DNA from: Pyropia haitanensis
Lineage: Eukaryota > Rhodophyta > Bangiophyceae > Bangiales > Bangiaceae
DNA: 64,000 nucleotides
Direction: 5' to 3'
Assembly (NCBI GenBank): GCA_008729055.1
Contig: SDUX01000004.1
Location: 6,464,559 to 6,528,558 of the forward strand
Shown in pieces: positions 45,484 through 56,418 of this stretch (positions are counted from its first letter, which is position 1; every line of letters begins with the position of its first letter). A model generated the notes under the pieces. The model did not search any database. It saw only the letters and a list, made by a program, of their open reading frames with translations, and was not told where the DNA came from. Both the position numbers and the translations under genes were made by a program.

Positions 45484-47545
45484 GGCTGCCGCGGCGAGCG
45501 GCCGCGGCCTCCCGCCGCCACCGCCGCAGCCACCGCCGCCGCGGCTGCCGCCGCCGCCCCCGCGGCCGCCCGCCGCCCGCCGCCCGCCGCCCGCCGCCCG
45601 CCGCCCGTGGCCCGCCGCCGCCGCCGCCGCCGCCCGCCGCCATGGCCGCCGCCACCGCCGCCGCCGCCCCCGCGGCCGCCCGCCGCCCGCCGCCCGCCGC
45701 CCGCCGCCCGCCGCCCGCCGCCCGCCGCCCGTGGCCCGCCGCCGCCGCCGCCGCCCGCCACCGCCGCCGCCGCAACCGACGCGGCTGCCGCGGCGGGCGG
45801 CCGCAGCCGCCCGCAACCGCCGCCGCCGTGGCCGCCGCGGCTGCCGCGGCCACCCGCCGCCCGCCGCCCGCCGCCCTCGCCGCCGCCACGCGCCGCCATC
45901 GCCGTCGCCACCGCCCCCGCCGCCCCCGCGGCCGCCTACCGCCCGCCGCCCGCCGCCCCCGCCGCCGCAGCCGCCGCCGCGGCTGCCGCGGCGGGCGGCC
46001 GCGGCCGCCCGCCGCCCTCGCCGCCGACGCCGCCGCCACCCGCCGCAACGGCCGCCGCCACCGCCGCCGCCGCCCCCGCGGCCTCCCGCCCCCCGCCGCC
46101 GGCCGCCGCCGCCGCCGCCGCCGCCGCCGGGACTGCCGCGGCGGGCGGCCGCGGCCGCCCGCCGCCACCGCCGCCGCCGTGGCGGCCGCGGCTACCGCGG
46201 CCGCCCGCCGCCCGCCGCCCGCCGCCGTCGCCGCCGCCGCGCGCCGCCATGGCCGCCGCCACCGCCGCCGCAGCCCCCGCGGCCGCCCGCCGCCCGCCGC
46301 CCGCCGCCCTCGCCGCCGCCGCTCCCGCCGCGGCGCTCGCCGCCCCCGCCGCCACCCGCCACCGACGCCGCCGCGGCCGCCGCGGCTGCCGCGGCGGGCG
46401 GCCGCGGCCGCCCGCCGCCACCGCCGCCGCCGTGGCCGCCGCGACTACCGCGGCCGCCCGCCACCCGCCGCCCGCCGCCGCCGCCGCCGCCGCGCGCCGC
46501 CATGGCCGCCGCCACCGCCGCCGCAGCCCCCGCGGCCGCCCGCCGCCCGCCGCCCGCCGCCCTCGCCGCCGCCGCCCCCGCCGCGGCCCTCGCCGCCCCC
46601 GCCGCCGCCCACCACCGCCCCCGCCGCCCCCGCGGCCGCCCGCCGCCCGCCGCCCTCGCCGCCCGCCGCCCGCCGCCCACGCCGCCGCCGCCCCCGCCGC
46701 TGCCCTCGCCGCCCCCGCCGCCGCCCACCACCGCCCCCGCCGCCCCCGCGGCCGCCCGCCGCCCGCCGCCCGCCGCCCGCAGCCGCCGCCGCCGCCGCCA
46801 CCGCCGCCGCAGCCCCCGCGGTAGCCCGCCGCCCGCTGCCCCCGCCGCCGCAGCCGCCGCCGCGGCTGCCGCGGCGGGCGGCCGCGGCCGCCCGCCGCCA
46901 CCGCCGCCGCCGCCTCAGCCGCGGCCCTCGCCGCCCCCGCCGCCGCCCGCCACCGCTGCCGCCGTGGCCGCCGCGGCTGCCGCGGCCGGGGGCCGTGGCC
47001 GCCGCGGCGGGCGGCCGCCGCCGCCGCCGCGGCCGCCGCCGCCGCCGCCTCCCGCCGCCACGGCCGCCACCACCGCCGCCGCCGCTCCCGCGGCCGCCCG
47101 CCGCCGCCGCCGCGACCTCCGCCCCCGCCGCTGCGGGCTGCTGCCGCCCCGGCTGCCGCTGCCGCCGCCGCCGTTGCTGCCGGCCGCCGGCCGCCTGCCG
47201 CCCGGGCTGCCCCCCTGGCCGCCGCCCCCACCGCCGCCGCCCCCACCGGGTTGCTGCCGCCCGGCTGCCGCTGGCGCCGCCGCCGTTGCTGCCGGCCGCC
47301 GCCAGTGGGCTGCCGTCGCCAGCGGGCTGCCGCCGCCTGCCTGTTGCCGTCAATCGCGTGCTTTCTTTGTCAGCTGCCTCTGCCGCCACCGCTCGCCATC
47401 GCCGCTGCCGCGGCCCCCGCCGCCGTAGTGGCGGCTGGCGCCGCCGCCCCCGCCCTCGCCGCGGCGGCAATGGCTGCCGCCGCCCTCTGCCGCCGCTGCC
47501 CCCGTGGCGGCAGCGGCCGCTGCCTTGCGGGGGCAGGGGTGACCA
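45300..47545 (+). repeat. 2.2-kb GCC-rich tandem/higher-order repeat tract
   Basis: The tract is made of GCC, CCGCCGCC and CGGCCGCCCGCC units, with a longer motif, GGCTGCCGCGGCGGGCGG, recurring with few changes near 45486, 45782, 45980, 46131, 46382 and 46862. All frames are open across it and would encode only Pro/Ala/Arg runs. It has little A or T. It is probably non-coding and unstable in length. Confidence 0.75.
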
Positions 47546-47916
47546 GCCACGCTGCTTGAACGCAGAGGGATTTTGAAAAACTTACACACCGCGATTGTTC
47601 GATGTGAAAACAAAAGTACACACACTTCAGACTTGACACACATCTCTAGGCCTATTTGGCGAATCAAGTGTCACGTACGTCTGTTCTGATAGGCTGTCAC
47701 ACGATTTGAACTGCGAATGTGGAACAATCAATACTACACTTACTCTTGCTGGACATGGGAGTTGCCAGTTGCAAGTCGTTGACCAGGATGGGTGTTCTTC
47801 CAACAGTGGTACTCTCAACTGCTGAAGCGCCGGCGCCCGACGCCTCCTTCCACCCCGCCTGGTCGCCCGCTTCACCATTTTCTGGCCACGTAGCAGGCCA
47901 GGTGGATACACAAGCC

Positions 47917-48564
47917 TTATTTACTTGCTCTATCCAGTCTTGAGTGCGGGTCTGCCGACATCTGGGAGAGCACAGCCCCGAACGACCACATGGAGGGGCG
48001 CCATGTCCTCACCATTCCCCCTGGGTTCCGTAGCTCAGCGGCGTCTGTGACGGTGAAAGACTGTTCGCTATGGCTCTTTGGACATTTTGACATTTGTAAT
48101 CCTGCAGAACGCAATCGTTTGTTCAGACAGTGCAAGAAACTGCCTCCCGTCAGCTTCTTTGTCATCCGCTGTGCAGTATGGGCCTGGATATAGAGTGGAT
48201 GAGAGCCCCACCGTGGGAAGAGGTAGTCATATCTGGGTAATAGGATCACGCTGAATCTATTGGTGCACACATCCGGCGTCGTGCACCCGTACGGCCGACA
48301 GGACTGTCGAGAGGCGGGGTGGCAGAAGCGCAATAGGCACCCGCTCCGAGCGATTGTGAGCATAATGGGTTTGCTTTTTTTAGTGAACGCTGAGGGCAGA
48401 CGTACCTGTACGCCATCGTGCCGTAAAAATGCAAAGAAAGCACTCTGCGGTTCACTCATTGGTGACTGACTGACTGCTGATACGGTGGTATGCACTGCGG
48501 CGCAGCTGGATGCGCCCACAGCGCCGTTGAGAGTGCGAACAGCTGTGGAGGTAGCTGAATACAC
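47917..48564 (-). other. Open reading frame conserved in both arms of the inverted repeat
   Basis: The frame is open for 215 codons in the left arm without an ATG at its beginning. The right arm (+ strand, about 49185-49460) can be translated in the matching frame, with many positions unchanged (FTKKS, TIAR, YGCTT, TNRF, DYLFP, WGSH) but with one stop codon. The antisense frame is also conserved in both arms (48260-48469 + and 49156-49364 -, sharing MGLLFLVN, RNAKKA-like and IGD ends). I recognise neither. This may be the remnant of a protein gene carried by the element, or simple DNA conservation. Confidence 0.35.
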
Positions 48565-50164
48565 TTTCTAGATCTGATAGATGTAGTTTTTGAAGGATGA
48601 GAGCACTGTGGGGCGTTGGACGGCCTGTCGCGACTACGTGTCCAGAATGGACACTTTAGGGGCCCATATGACCCGCTTCCCGACGTTTGCGACACTTTCT
48701 GAGCACATACTCGTGCTCAGCGTCATCGACTTAGTCTGATGGGAACAGCTTGAGAAATTTTTGCTTCACTTTCTGAAACGCGGTGTGGCGGCGTGTGATG
48801 CATTGCACCGAAGTGTGCACAGGGCACTTCACCACGTGCAACACGAGTCAGGGACCACTTCACCAACTTTTCTGAAGCATGCTCAATCGACTAAATCGAT
48901 GTCACTGAGCACGGTCATGTGCTCAGAAGCTTTCGCAAACGTCGGGAAGTGGGTCATACAGACCCCCAAAGTGGCCATTCTGGGCAGGTCGCCTCGACTG
49001 GCCGTCCAATGCCCCACAGTGCTCTCATGCACTAAAACCTACATCTGTCAGATCTAGACAGTGTAGCCAGTTACCTTCACTGCTTTTTTCACACTTATCA
49101 TCACTGTGGGCGCGTCCAGCTGCGTCACAGTGCCCACCACCCCATCTGCAGTCAGTTAGTCGCCAATGTGCGGGCTCCAGTGAGCTTTCTTTGCATTATT
49201 ACGGCACCATAGCCACCAGGTACCTTTGGATTCAGGGTTCACTAAAAAAAGCAGACCCATAACGGTCACAATCGCTCGGAGGAGTCGATTATAACGCTTC
49301 ACCCACCCAGTCTGTGGCTGTTCCTGTCGGCTGTACGGGTGCACGACGCTGGATGTGAGCACCAATAGATTCATAATGATCATATTACCCAGAATCGACT
49401 ATCTCTTCCCGCCGTGGGGCTCTCATGCCACTGTGTACCCCGGCCTATACTTGGCAACTGAGGAAAATAAAGCAGACTGGGGGCTCTTTCTCGCGCTGTC
49501 TGCACAACCGGTTGCGTTCTTCTGGGGCATAGACCGTCAGGGATGATTAAAATGTCATAGCGAGCCGTTTTTTCACCGTCACAGGCGCCCCTGAGCTGCG
49601 GAGCCCAGGAGGGATGGTGCACGCATTGTGTCTGTCTATGGGGTCGTTGGGGGTTCTGCTCTAGCAGACGCCTGTAGGCGCGCACTCAAAACTGAATAGA
49701 ACAAGTAAAAAAGGCTTGTGTATCCACCCGGCCTGCTGGGTGGCCGGGGAATGGTCAAGCGGGCGACAGGGCGGGGTGGAGGGCGGCGTCGGACGCCGGC
49801 GCTTCAGCCGCTTGTGTCCCAGCAGTCGCGCGAGTCGCTGACCAGGTTACTCGCCAAGTCAAGTATTGTAATCGTCTGTCCAGCAATGATGAATTCGGGA
49901 TGCACTCCTCAGGTTGCACGGCTGAGATCGTGTGACAGCCTATCACATGAGACGAATGGCGCATTTTATTCCCTAGATATGCAACGAGATGTGAGCCAAG
50001 TCGCGGATATACGTATTGTTCTCAGTTGAATAATCGCTATTGCACATTTTACTCACAAATACCTCCTCGTTCAACCTGGGTTGCTGGTCACCAGTTGTCT
50101 TGCCGTTCGCTCCCCCTTCCCCCCACCATCGTCGTCTGGCCCTGTCGTCCAACCCTTCGCCGCG

Positions 50165-51160
50165 AGGTGACGGAGGGGGGCGGCAGCCCGTGGCGCCGGC
50201 GGCAGCCGGCCGCGGCGCAGACGGGGGGGGGGGACGGCAGTCCGCAACGGCATGAGGGGGGTGCGGTAGCACGCGACGGCCGCAGCCGGTCGCCCCAACC
50301 GGCGGCGGCAGCCAGCCGCGGCAGAGGCCACGGAAAGAGAGGGCAGCCCGCGGTGGCGGTGGCAGTCGGCCGCGGCGGAGGCCGGGGGGGGGAGGACGGC
50401 AGCCCGCAGCGGCAGCGCCGGGCCGCCACAACCAGCGTCAGAGGCGGCGGCTGACCACGGCGGCGGCGGCCGCCGGCCGCGGCGGCGTCCGGGGGGGAAG
50501 CTGCAGAGCGCGGCAGGGGCGCCAGGCCCCCCTGACCGACAGGGGCAGTGGCGGTGGAGGGCGGCGGCGGCGGCCGCCGCCTCTGCCACGATGGTAGCGT
50601 CGGCAGGGAGGGGCAGCCGTGACGGGCGGCGGCAGCCGTCGCCGTGGCGGAGGCAGCGGCGGTAGAAAACGGTGGCGGCGGCCGTCGCGGCCGCCGCAAT
50701 GACTACGGCGGCCGCGGCCGCGGGCGCTGCGGTGGCGGGCGGCGACGGCCGCTGCCGCCACGGGTGCAGCGGCGGGAGGGGGCGGCGGCGGCGGCGGGGG
50801 CAGCAGCGACAGTGGGCGGCGGCGGCCGCCGCGACGGCGGGGGCAGCTGGCCGGGACAGCCGGCAGCCGGCGGGGGCGGCATGGAGCGACGGCGGGGGGA
50901 GTGCGGATGCAGGCGGCGGCTGTGGGGGCCATGGGGACAGCTGGCGGCGGCAGACGACAGTCGGCGGCGGGCCGGTTGCACCTGGTGCAGCCGAGGGAAG
51001 AGGGAGCAGTCTGCGTTGGCGCCGGGGGTGGCGGGGTTGGCCGGGCGCGGCGTGGGCGGCAGCCGGCTGCGAAGAGTGGAGAGTGCGTTGGGGGTGGCGG
51101 CGGCCGGGCTGGCGCCTGGCAGGGGGGGGTCGTGGGGAGTGCCTCCCCATCTGGGGGGGA
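50165..51160 (+). repeat. 1-kb GGC-rich repeat tract, right arm
   Basis: The tract is rich in GGCGGC, GGCAGCCGG and GGCCGCGGC units, the reverse-complement flavour of the tract at 45.3-47.5 kb. No gene is supported within it. Confidence 0.65.
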
Positions 51161-52188
51161 TGCATGGCTCCGCGCGAGCGGGGAAGAGGCAGTTTAGGGC
51201 GGGGGGTGGGGGGGGGGGGGTTAGCCAGGGGGGGGGGGCGGAGGGTAGCGGGGGGAGGAGTATGGCGAGCGGCCACAGCACCAACGAACTTGCCCTGAGC
51301 ATCATCCTCTCCTGTGCGGCGCGCCTCCCCCCGCCCGCGCGGCGCCCCATCCCCGGCCGTTGGGCGCCGTGCACCCCCCCGCGGCGCAATGTCGCGCCGC
51401 GTCCGCAGGGAGCAACCCCCCCCCCAGGCGGGATGGCACGCCAAAGCTGTCCCCCAGCCACCGCGGCCCGACGCAGCTGCCCCGCCGTTCGTACGTACCC
51501 CCGTGCCACACCAAGACGGGCAGCCGCATGTGTGCAGCCCGCAACTCAGAGTCTGGATGCACACCGTATCCCTGGAGGACAGCTGCATGCCAAGTAGCCC
51601 GTCCATGGTGCGCTCGCAAATATCGCCGCCGCAGAGCGACAACGTGGCGGGTCCCACGGAACCACGTGGGAGCCTGTGAGGCCACCCCATCCCCCCCCCC
51701 CCCTCCCCCACCCCTACCATGTGAAATTTCACAGGTTGAGGATAGATGCGGATTCCTGCCTCCCCCCCCCCTACCCCCTCTGCTTTTGCAGAGGACAGTG
51801 GCCACCGCCACAGTCGTCACGTGTCCCTGGGCCTCTTCGTCAGAAACAGAGCAACACATATTGGGCGCCACATCTGGCAGCTGTTCAGCTGTGATGAGGT
51901 CTGGAGGTGTAACGTTCGCATGCTCCCCTAGACAAACACGAGCCCCCCCCCCAGGTCGACTCGCAGGGACGGCGTGAGGGCCACCCTGCTCACGCTGGGC
52001 GCGTAACATTTCATGAGCCCCCCATGGGCCCCCCGAGCCCCCGTGGAAACGCGCTATAAGTATCCCCCCCAAGCGGGCGCCCAGTAAATCCCCCCCCCAT
52101 TTCTGCCCCGTAAATCCCCCCCCCCCCCCCCCCCCCAGAACCCCCCCAGACGCACCCCCCTCCCCCCCCCCCAACACCCCTCAGAGCG

Positions 52189-52236
52189 ACCCACAACGGA
52201 TTAGTAGCCCACCTACACGACGGATCCGTTGTGGGT
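52189..52236 (-). repeat. 48-bp self-complementary terminal repeat, right copy
   Basis: It is the inverted counterpart of 44822-44869. Here the stem is longer: with flanking bases, 15 bp from CGACCCACAACGGAT to ATCCGTTGTGGGTCG. Confidence 0.85.
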
Positions 52237-54619
52237 CGTTTTCTTTGGAATACTACCTCGAGTTGGTGGTGTCTGGTGCTAAGGACAGAGGTTGAAACGC
52301 GGCAGGTGTTTCTACTTTCATTTGAACATTGAAACGAATATTAACAATTGTATCTATTGTCGGATAAATAAGGAAATAATTGCATAATTTCATTTTCACT
52401 TGAAAACCCAACGTGTCTGGGCAAGTGGTCACAAATCCTGCGTCGAGCGTCGCTCGTCGGCCGCGGCATCTCTGGGGTCGCCAATGGCAGCCGCGACGAC
52501 CACGTGGCCCGGCCAAATATAGGAGGCCAGGGGGCGGCCTGCTCCCCCTCTCCCGCCGCCTCCTTCCCCCACCCCGCTTGCCTGTCCTGATGGCCACCAG
52601 CGTCTACGAGGAGGCAGGCCTGTCTCACTGCCACGCAGCAGCAGGAAGGGGCGTGCACGGGCCATCAAAGTACTCGCGCCCCCTCCGTGTGCACTCCCGT
52701 TTCGCTCGATTGCGTGATTTTGTTGAACCGCGCGGCCGCCCGGCAACCTTGCGCTCGTATCGTTTCTCTAGCGTGCATGTCCGCGCTGCAGTCGGTTGGC
52801 ATCGGCGTTGCGCGGAGTGCGGCGGTTCTGTGCTCCATTGCGTGATCTCTCCGACCTGCCGCCTCTCCGTGGACGACCGGCGCTGCGGGTGCCGTTCTCC
52901 CCGACGAGGTGCGCCCGTAACACTGCGACCCACCTGTGCGGGGTTTGGGGGCAACCAAGCCCGTGCAGATTTCGTGTCTTGTAGGTCCTTGCCAGCGCCT
53001 TGCAACAAGCACACGCAAGACCTTGTGCAAGGGGTGTCCTGCAAGTGTGGCGTGTGCGGGGATCGAGCGGCCAATCGGCGCTCCAGGAGGAGTCGGGGGG
53101 GGGCGTCGTTGCCCCGTTTTTCCGGATTCAACAGCAGCGGGCCGCCAGCCCAGCACGTTCTTTGCGTCTGCATCATCTTTCATGCCTAGCGGCCCGCTGC
53201 ACTGGTCGCCATTTATTCCAAGCGCCGGCCAGTACAAGCGCCGCTCAAACAGAAGATGGCATGTGCCAACGGCCGAACAAGTGATGACTGCGCCGTCACA
53301 ACGGCCTCCACGGAGACATGTGCGCCGCCCATCCCAGTGCCGCCGTCAGCTGCACCCCCACTGCACCTTCCCCGCGCCCTTCGATCGTGATCATGTTTAT
53401 CTTGCTCCTTTCTGGTTGGGCTTTCGCGGACAGTGTCGGTAGGCAGACAGTGGTGCGAGACTGGGCGCGAGTGGGTGCCCACGCTGGGGCGCCGGCGTAT
53501 GTGTGTTCGCGGGACAGTGCCACCCCCACCTCCCATCTGAGGCGCTACAGACTGCCACCCGGGCCTCCTGCCCACCACGACCCATCTTCTGTTCGCAAAA
53601 TCTGGTGTGGCCTCAGGCGACGATTTGCTGGGGAACTGGACCAGTGGCCCCAGCGGCGCCACCCTGCAGTCTGTGCCGCGAGGTACGATTCCCCACGCGG
53701 CCGTGCCCAGTCTGTATTGGCCGCCTATGGGGCTTGGACAGTGCTGCGTGGCGCGCGCCAGAGGTGGAGACGCTGTTCCCCTCGAGGGGCATATCCCCCG
53801 CCTTGTCCTACCCTCCACCATGCCTTCCCAAGCCGCCACCCGGGAGCCAGCCCTGTCGTTCAATCCCCCAGCGTTTGGGTGGCGCGCAGCGATGGGAAGG
53901 AGGTGGTGGGTGGCGGGGGGGGAGAACAGCGGCTGCGGGGGCGCAGGCGACTGCCCCCCGCTCTGCCTTGGTTGGGGTGGGGGGGGAGCGGGGTGGCGGC
54001 GACTGCGGCCGTGACTCAACAGTGTACCCTCTGCCCACTACCACTCCTTTCTCTCCTCCTCCCCTCTGACGTGCGGCACAGCGTGGCTGTCGCGGCGATT
54101 TCCTCGTCTCGTGCCGTGCCCCAGCCACCACAACACTCGATCACATCCAGACCTCTCTCCGTTCCCACTACGGCCAACAGCGCGGCGCGGGTGGCGGTTA
54201 GCTGTCGCCCAGCCGCACGCTTTCTGGCAGCCACCCCCTCTCACGCGCGTGCGGTTACACCCAGGCGCTAGTGCGCTCGTTTCTGCGGCCATTCGGTCGG
54301 TGCGGAACGAGAGCAGCGGCTGCCCGCCACACATCACCCATGGTCTAAGCGACGGTCGCTAGGGGGCCTCGCGAACGGGGAGGCCGTCTCTGTGGCTCAT
54401 GGGAGGGGCCTCTCCTAGACGAGGCCCTCGACGCGGTCGCGGCCGCGGCGTCGTGCTGGCAGGGAGGCCACCAGGGACCGTCGTATAAGTGTCGCCTGCT
54501 GGGGCAGCCGTCTGCCGACTACGGCGGCCTTACCCGTCAGCGCCACCCCCACTGTCATCAGCGACGTCACCATCCACCGCTCCCCCACCACTGCGGCGTT
54601 TCCCCCCATACTGCCCACC
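52237..54619. other. Intergenic region of moderate GC
   Basis: No gene is confidently seen. AT-rich DNA at 52250-52420 borders the inverted repeat. An ATG at 53393 opens a frame to 54271 that begins MFILLLSGWAFADSVG, like a short signal peptide, but the rest shows no family features. Confidence 0.4.
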
Positions 54620-55468
54620 ATGAGCGGCGGCCGCCCCCCCCTGCCGCCTTCCACGACATGCACCTCCTCCCCACTGAGCTCCCCAAGCTGCAGCTCCACG
54701 TCGGTCTCCCGCCTCCAGGCGGTGGAGGGGACGGCCGCTGTCAATCCCGCCGGCCCCACTGCCGCGGCGAACGCGCCTACGGTTCCACGTCCGCCCATGA
54801 GCCGCGACGCGGCGGCGCTGCTCGTGGCCAAGGCGAATGCCGACAAAAAGGCGTTGGCCACTGCGATCTCCGACGCATGCAACGCTTCCAAGATCGCCGC
54901 CGATGCCGACGCGGCGGCGCTCCATGCGATGTATGATGAATTGATGGCGCAGCGCGCACTCATGCACCCATGGGAGACCCTGTGCGAGGCCGTCCTCTTC
55001 TACACGGGCGCCACCAATATCCCTTCCGACGAAGTGCAAGGCGTGTGGGACGCGACGATGGCGGCGCTGGAGCCTGTTCTTGAGCCCCCTTCCACCGTTG
55101 CGGTCGATGAGGCGCTGGCCGCGGCCACGAAGGCGAACTGTGATGAATCACGCCTAATTGAGATCGCCAACACCACGGCTGAGGCCGCGCCTGGCACCCA
55201 CGTGAATGATCACGCCATGATGGCGGCGGTGGCGGCGAAGTTCGACGGGCGCCAATGCATGGGGCCCGGGGAGGAGGTCGAGTCGCTGCTTTCGTGGGCC
55301 GGGAGCCACCCGAAAGGCGGTCCGGGCGCGGATCGCCGTGGCTTCCGCGGCTACAACTGGAAATTTCTGGTCGAGTCGTTCAACGTCATCCGTCAGCGGC
55401 AGGAGAATCGGATGACGACTTACAGGCGGTTCGCCGCGGAGGAGGGCGCGCCGCCGAGCCAGGCGTAG
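54620..55468 (+). CDS. Hypothetical protein, 282 residues
   Basis: The ATG at 54620 has a good context (caccATGa). The product has more even composition than most genes in the window. After a Ser/Pro-rich start comes a helical Ala/Asp region (about residues 60-190: SRDAAALLVAKANADKKALA and ALHAMYDELMAQR). The C-terminal part (about 215-280) is basic and aromatic, with FRGYNWKFLVESFNVIRQRQ. I do not recognise the family; a DNA-binding or capsid-like role of a mobile element is only a guess. The frame ends at TAG 55466-55468, and directly after it the same frame stays open for about 43 codons of protein-like sequence, to a TGA near 55600. The stop may therefore be a nonsense mutation or be read through. 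Confidence 0.5.
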   Translation: MSGGRPPLPPSTTCTSSPLSSPSCSSTSVSRLQAVEGTAAVNPAGPTAAANAPTVPRPPMSRDAAALLVAKANADKKALATAISDACNASKIAADADAAALHAMYDELMAQRALMHPWETLCEAVLFYTGATNIPSDEVQGVWDATMAALEPVLEPPSTVAVDEALAAATKANCDESRLIEIANTTAEAAPGTHVNDHAMMAAVAAKFDGRQCMGPGEEVESLLSWAGSHPKGGPGADRRGFRGYNWKFLVESFNVIRQRQENRMTTYRRFAAEEGAPPSQA

Positions 55469-56418
55469 AAGCTGTACGAGAGCTTGGGACGCCAGGCGGC
55501 GGTGGGCGGCATTCTTCCCTTTGGCGACTCGGCTCATCCAATCTATCCTCACGGCACGCCCTCGGGTTCAAGGCAAGCAACGCCCTCACGAGCCCGCACC
55601 TGATCCGGCCGTCCCTCACTGCTGCCCAGTAGCGGCTGCCGATCATCTTTCTTCCGCCGTCGCCTACACGTGACCGCGCGCTTCCCACCCCCACCGTCGG
55701 GGGTGGTATGTACGAGACCGGCTGTTACGGGTGCGTGGAGGCGCCCTCCACGGACGTGGCGTACGTACAGCCCATGAGTTCTTTTCTTTCGTCAGGCTCG
55801 TCCGACGGGGCTTGGCGATTGCTTGTTTTGTGTGTGACTTCATCTGTCAAGTTTGTTTGGAATTTTATGGTCCGCCGCGGCGACCACCCGTGTTGAGCTT
55901 GGTCACCCATCGTCGCTCCCGCAGCACCGCAGCAGGTCTGGTGAACACCCCGTTCCACCACTCTGCGTCCAACCCCCCTGGAAAGCGGAGCCGGGGCCGA
56001 TGATCTGGCGCACTCGTGAAAAGATTCCAGCCGAGCCACTCTCCCAACGGAGAGGCGTCCTTTGCGGACCGCGGCTCGCTCCGAGCACAGAGGGCGCGGG
56101 AAGACATAGGCCACGCCAGTTGCGCGACAGGGCACATGGCCCGCTCCCTCCCATCTGGCTGGGTGGTTGTGTTGGAGGCGGATGGCCCGCCAGATTTCGT
56201 CTCTTGGCGGTCGTCCCCATGTGCGCACCTCGACGGAGTTTAGTGCGTCGGCGTGACGTGCCTCTCATCGTGTGTTCAGCTTCCGCGTGCCCCCCCTCCC
56301 ACCTCTGCCTGCCTTGCCCCAATCGACTTGAGTTGAGACGGACGTGCTCGTTTGGGCCGCTTCCTAGCGGATATACTGCTGGTACCCCCCCCGCGTCGGC
56401 TCCCCCTGTCCTACTGTC
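55469..56418. other. Intergenic region
   Basis: No gene is recognised. ATATACT at about 56370, roughly 50 bases before the next ATG, is a weak TATA-like candidate. Confidence 0.4.

Larger units (their letters stand above)
44822..52236. mobile_element. 7.4-kb diverged giant inverted repeat with hairpin ends (fold-back-like)
   Basis: The two halves match in opposite orientation. Examples: 44822-44869 with 52189-52236, 47560-47650 with about 49975-50075, the identical 18-mer at 47688-47705 and 49927-49944, another 18-mer at 47901-47918 and 49711-49728, 48250-48470 with about 49150-49370, and 48575-48750 with about 48880-49065. Inner matches centre near 48812 and the ends near 48529, so the arms differ in length (about 4.0 and 3.4 kb). 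The left outer arm is a GCC-type tandem tract, the right outer arm a GGC-type one. Weak similarity continues just past the ends (GTAGTA and CAAAGAA on each side), so exact borders are uncertain. No transposase is recognised. Drosophila FB-type elements have long inverted arms with tandem repeats; an ancient inverted duplication is the alternative. Confidence 0.7.

Noticed and set aside
45228..47576. Open frames of 436-782 codons on both strands
   Set aside because: The tract is GCC/GGC repeat with almost no A or T, so stop codons cannot occur by chance; all frames give only Pro/Arg/Ala/Gly runs.
48026..48065. tRNA-like string GTAGCTCAGCGG
   Set aside because: No acceptor stem, anticodon arm or GGTTCRA T-loop at the right distance could be found.
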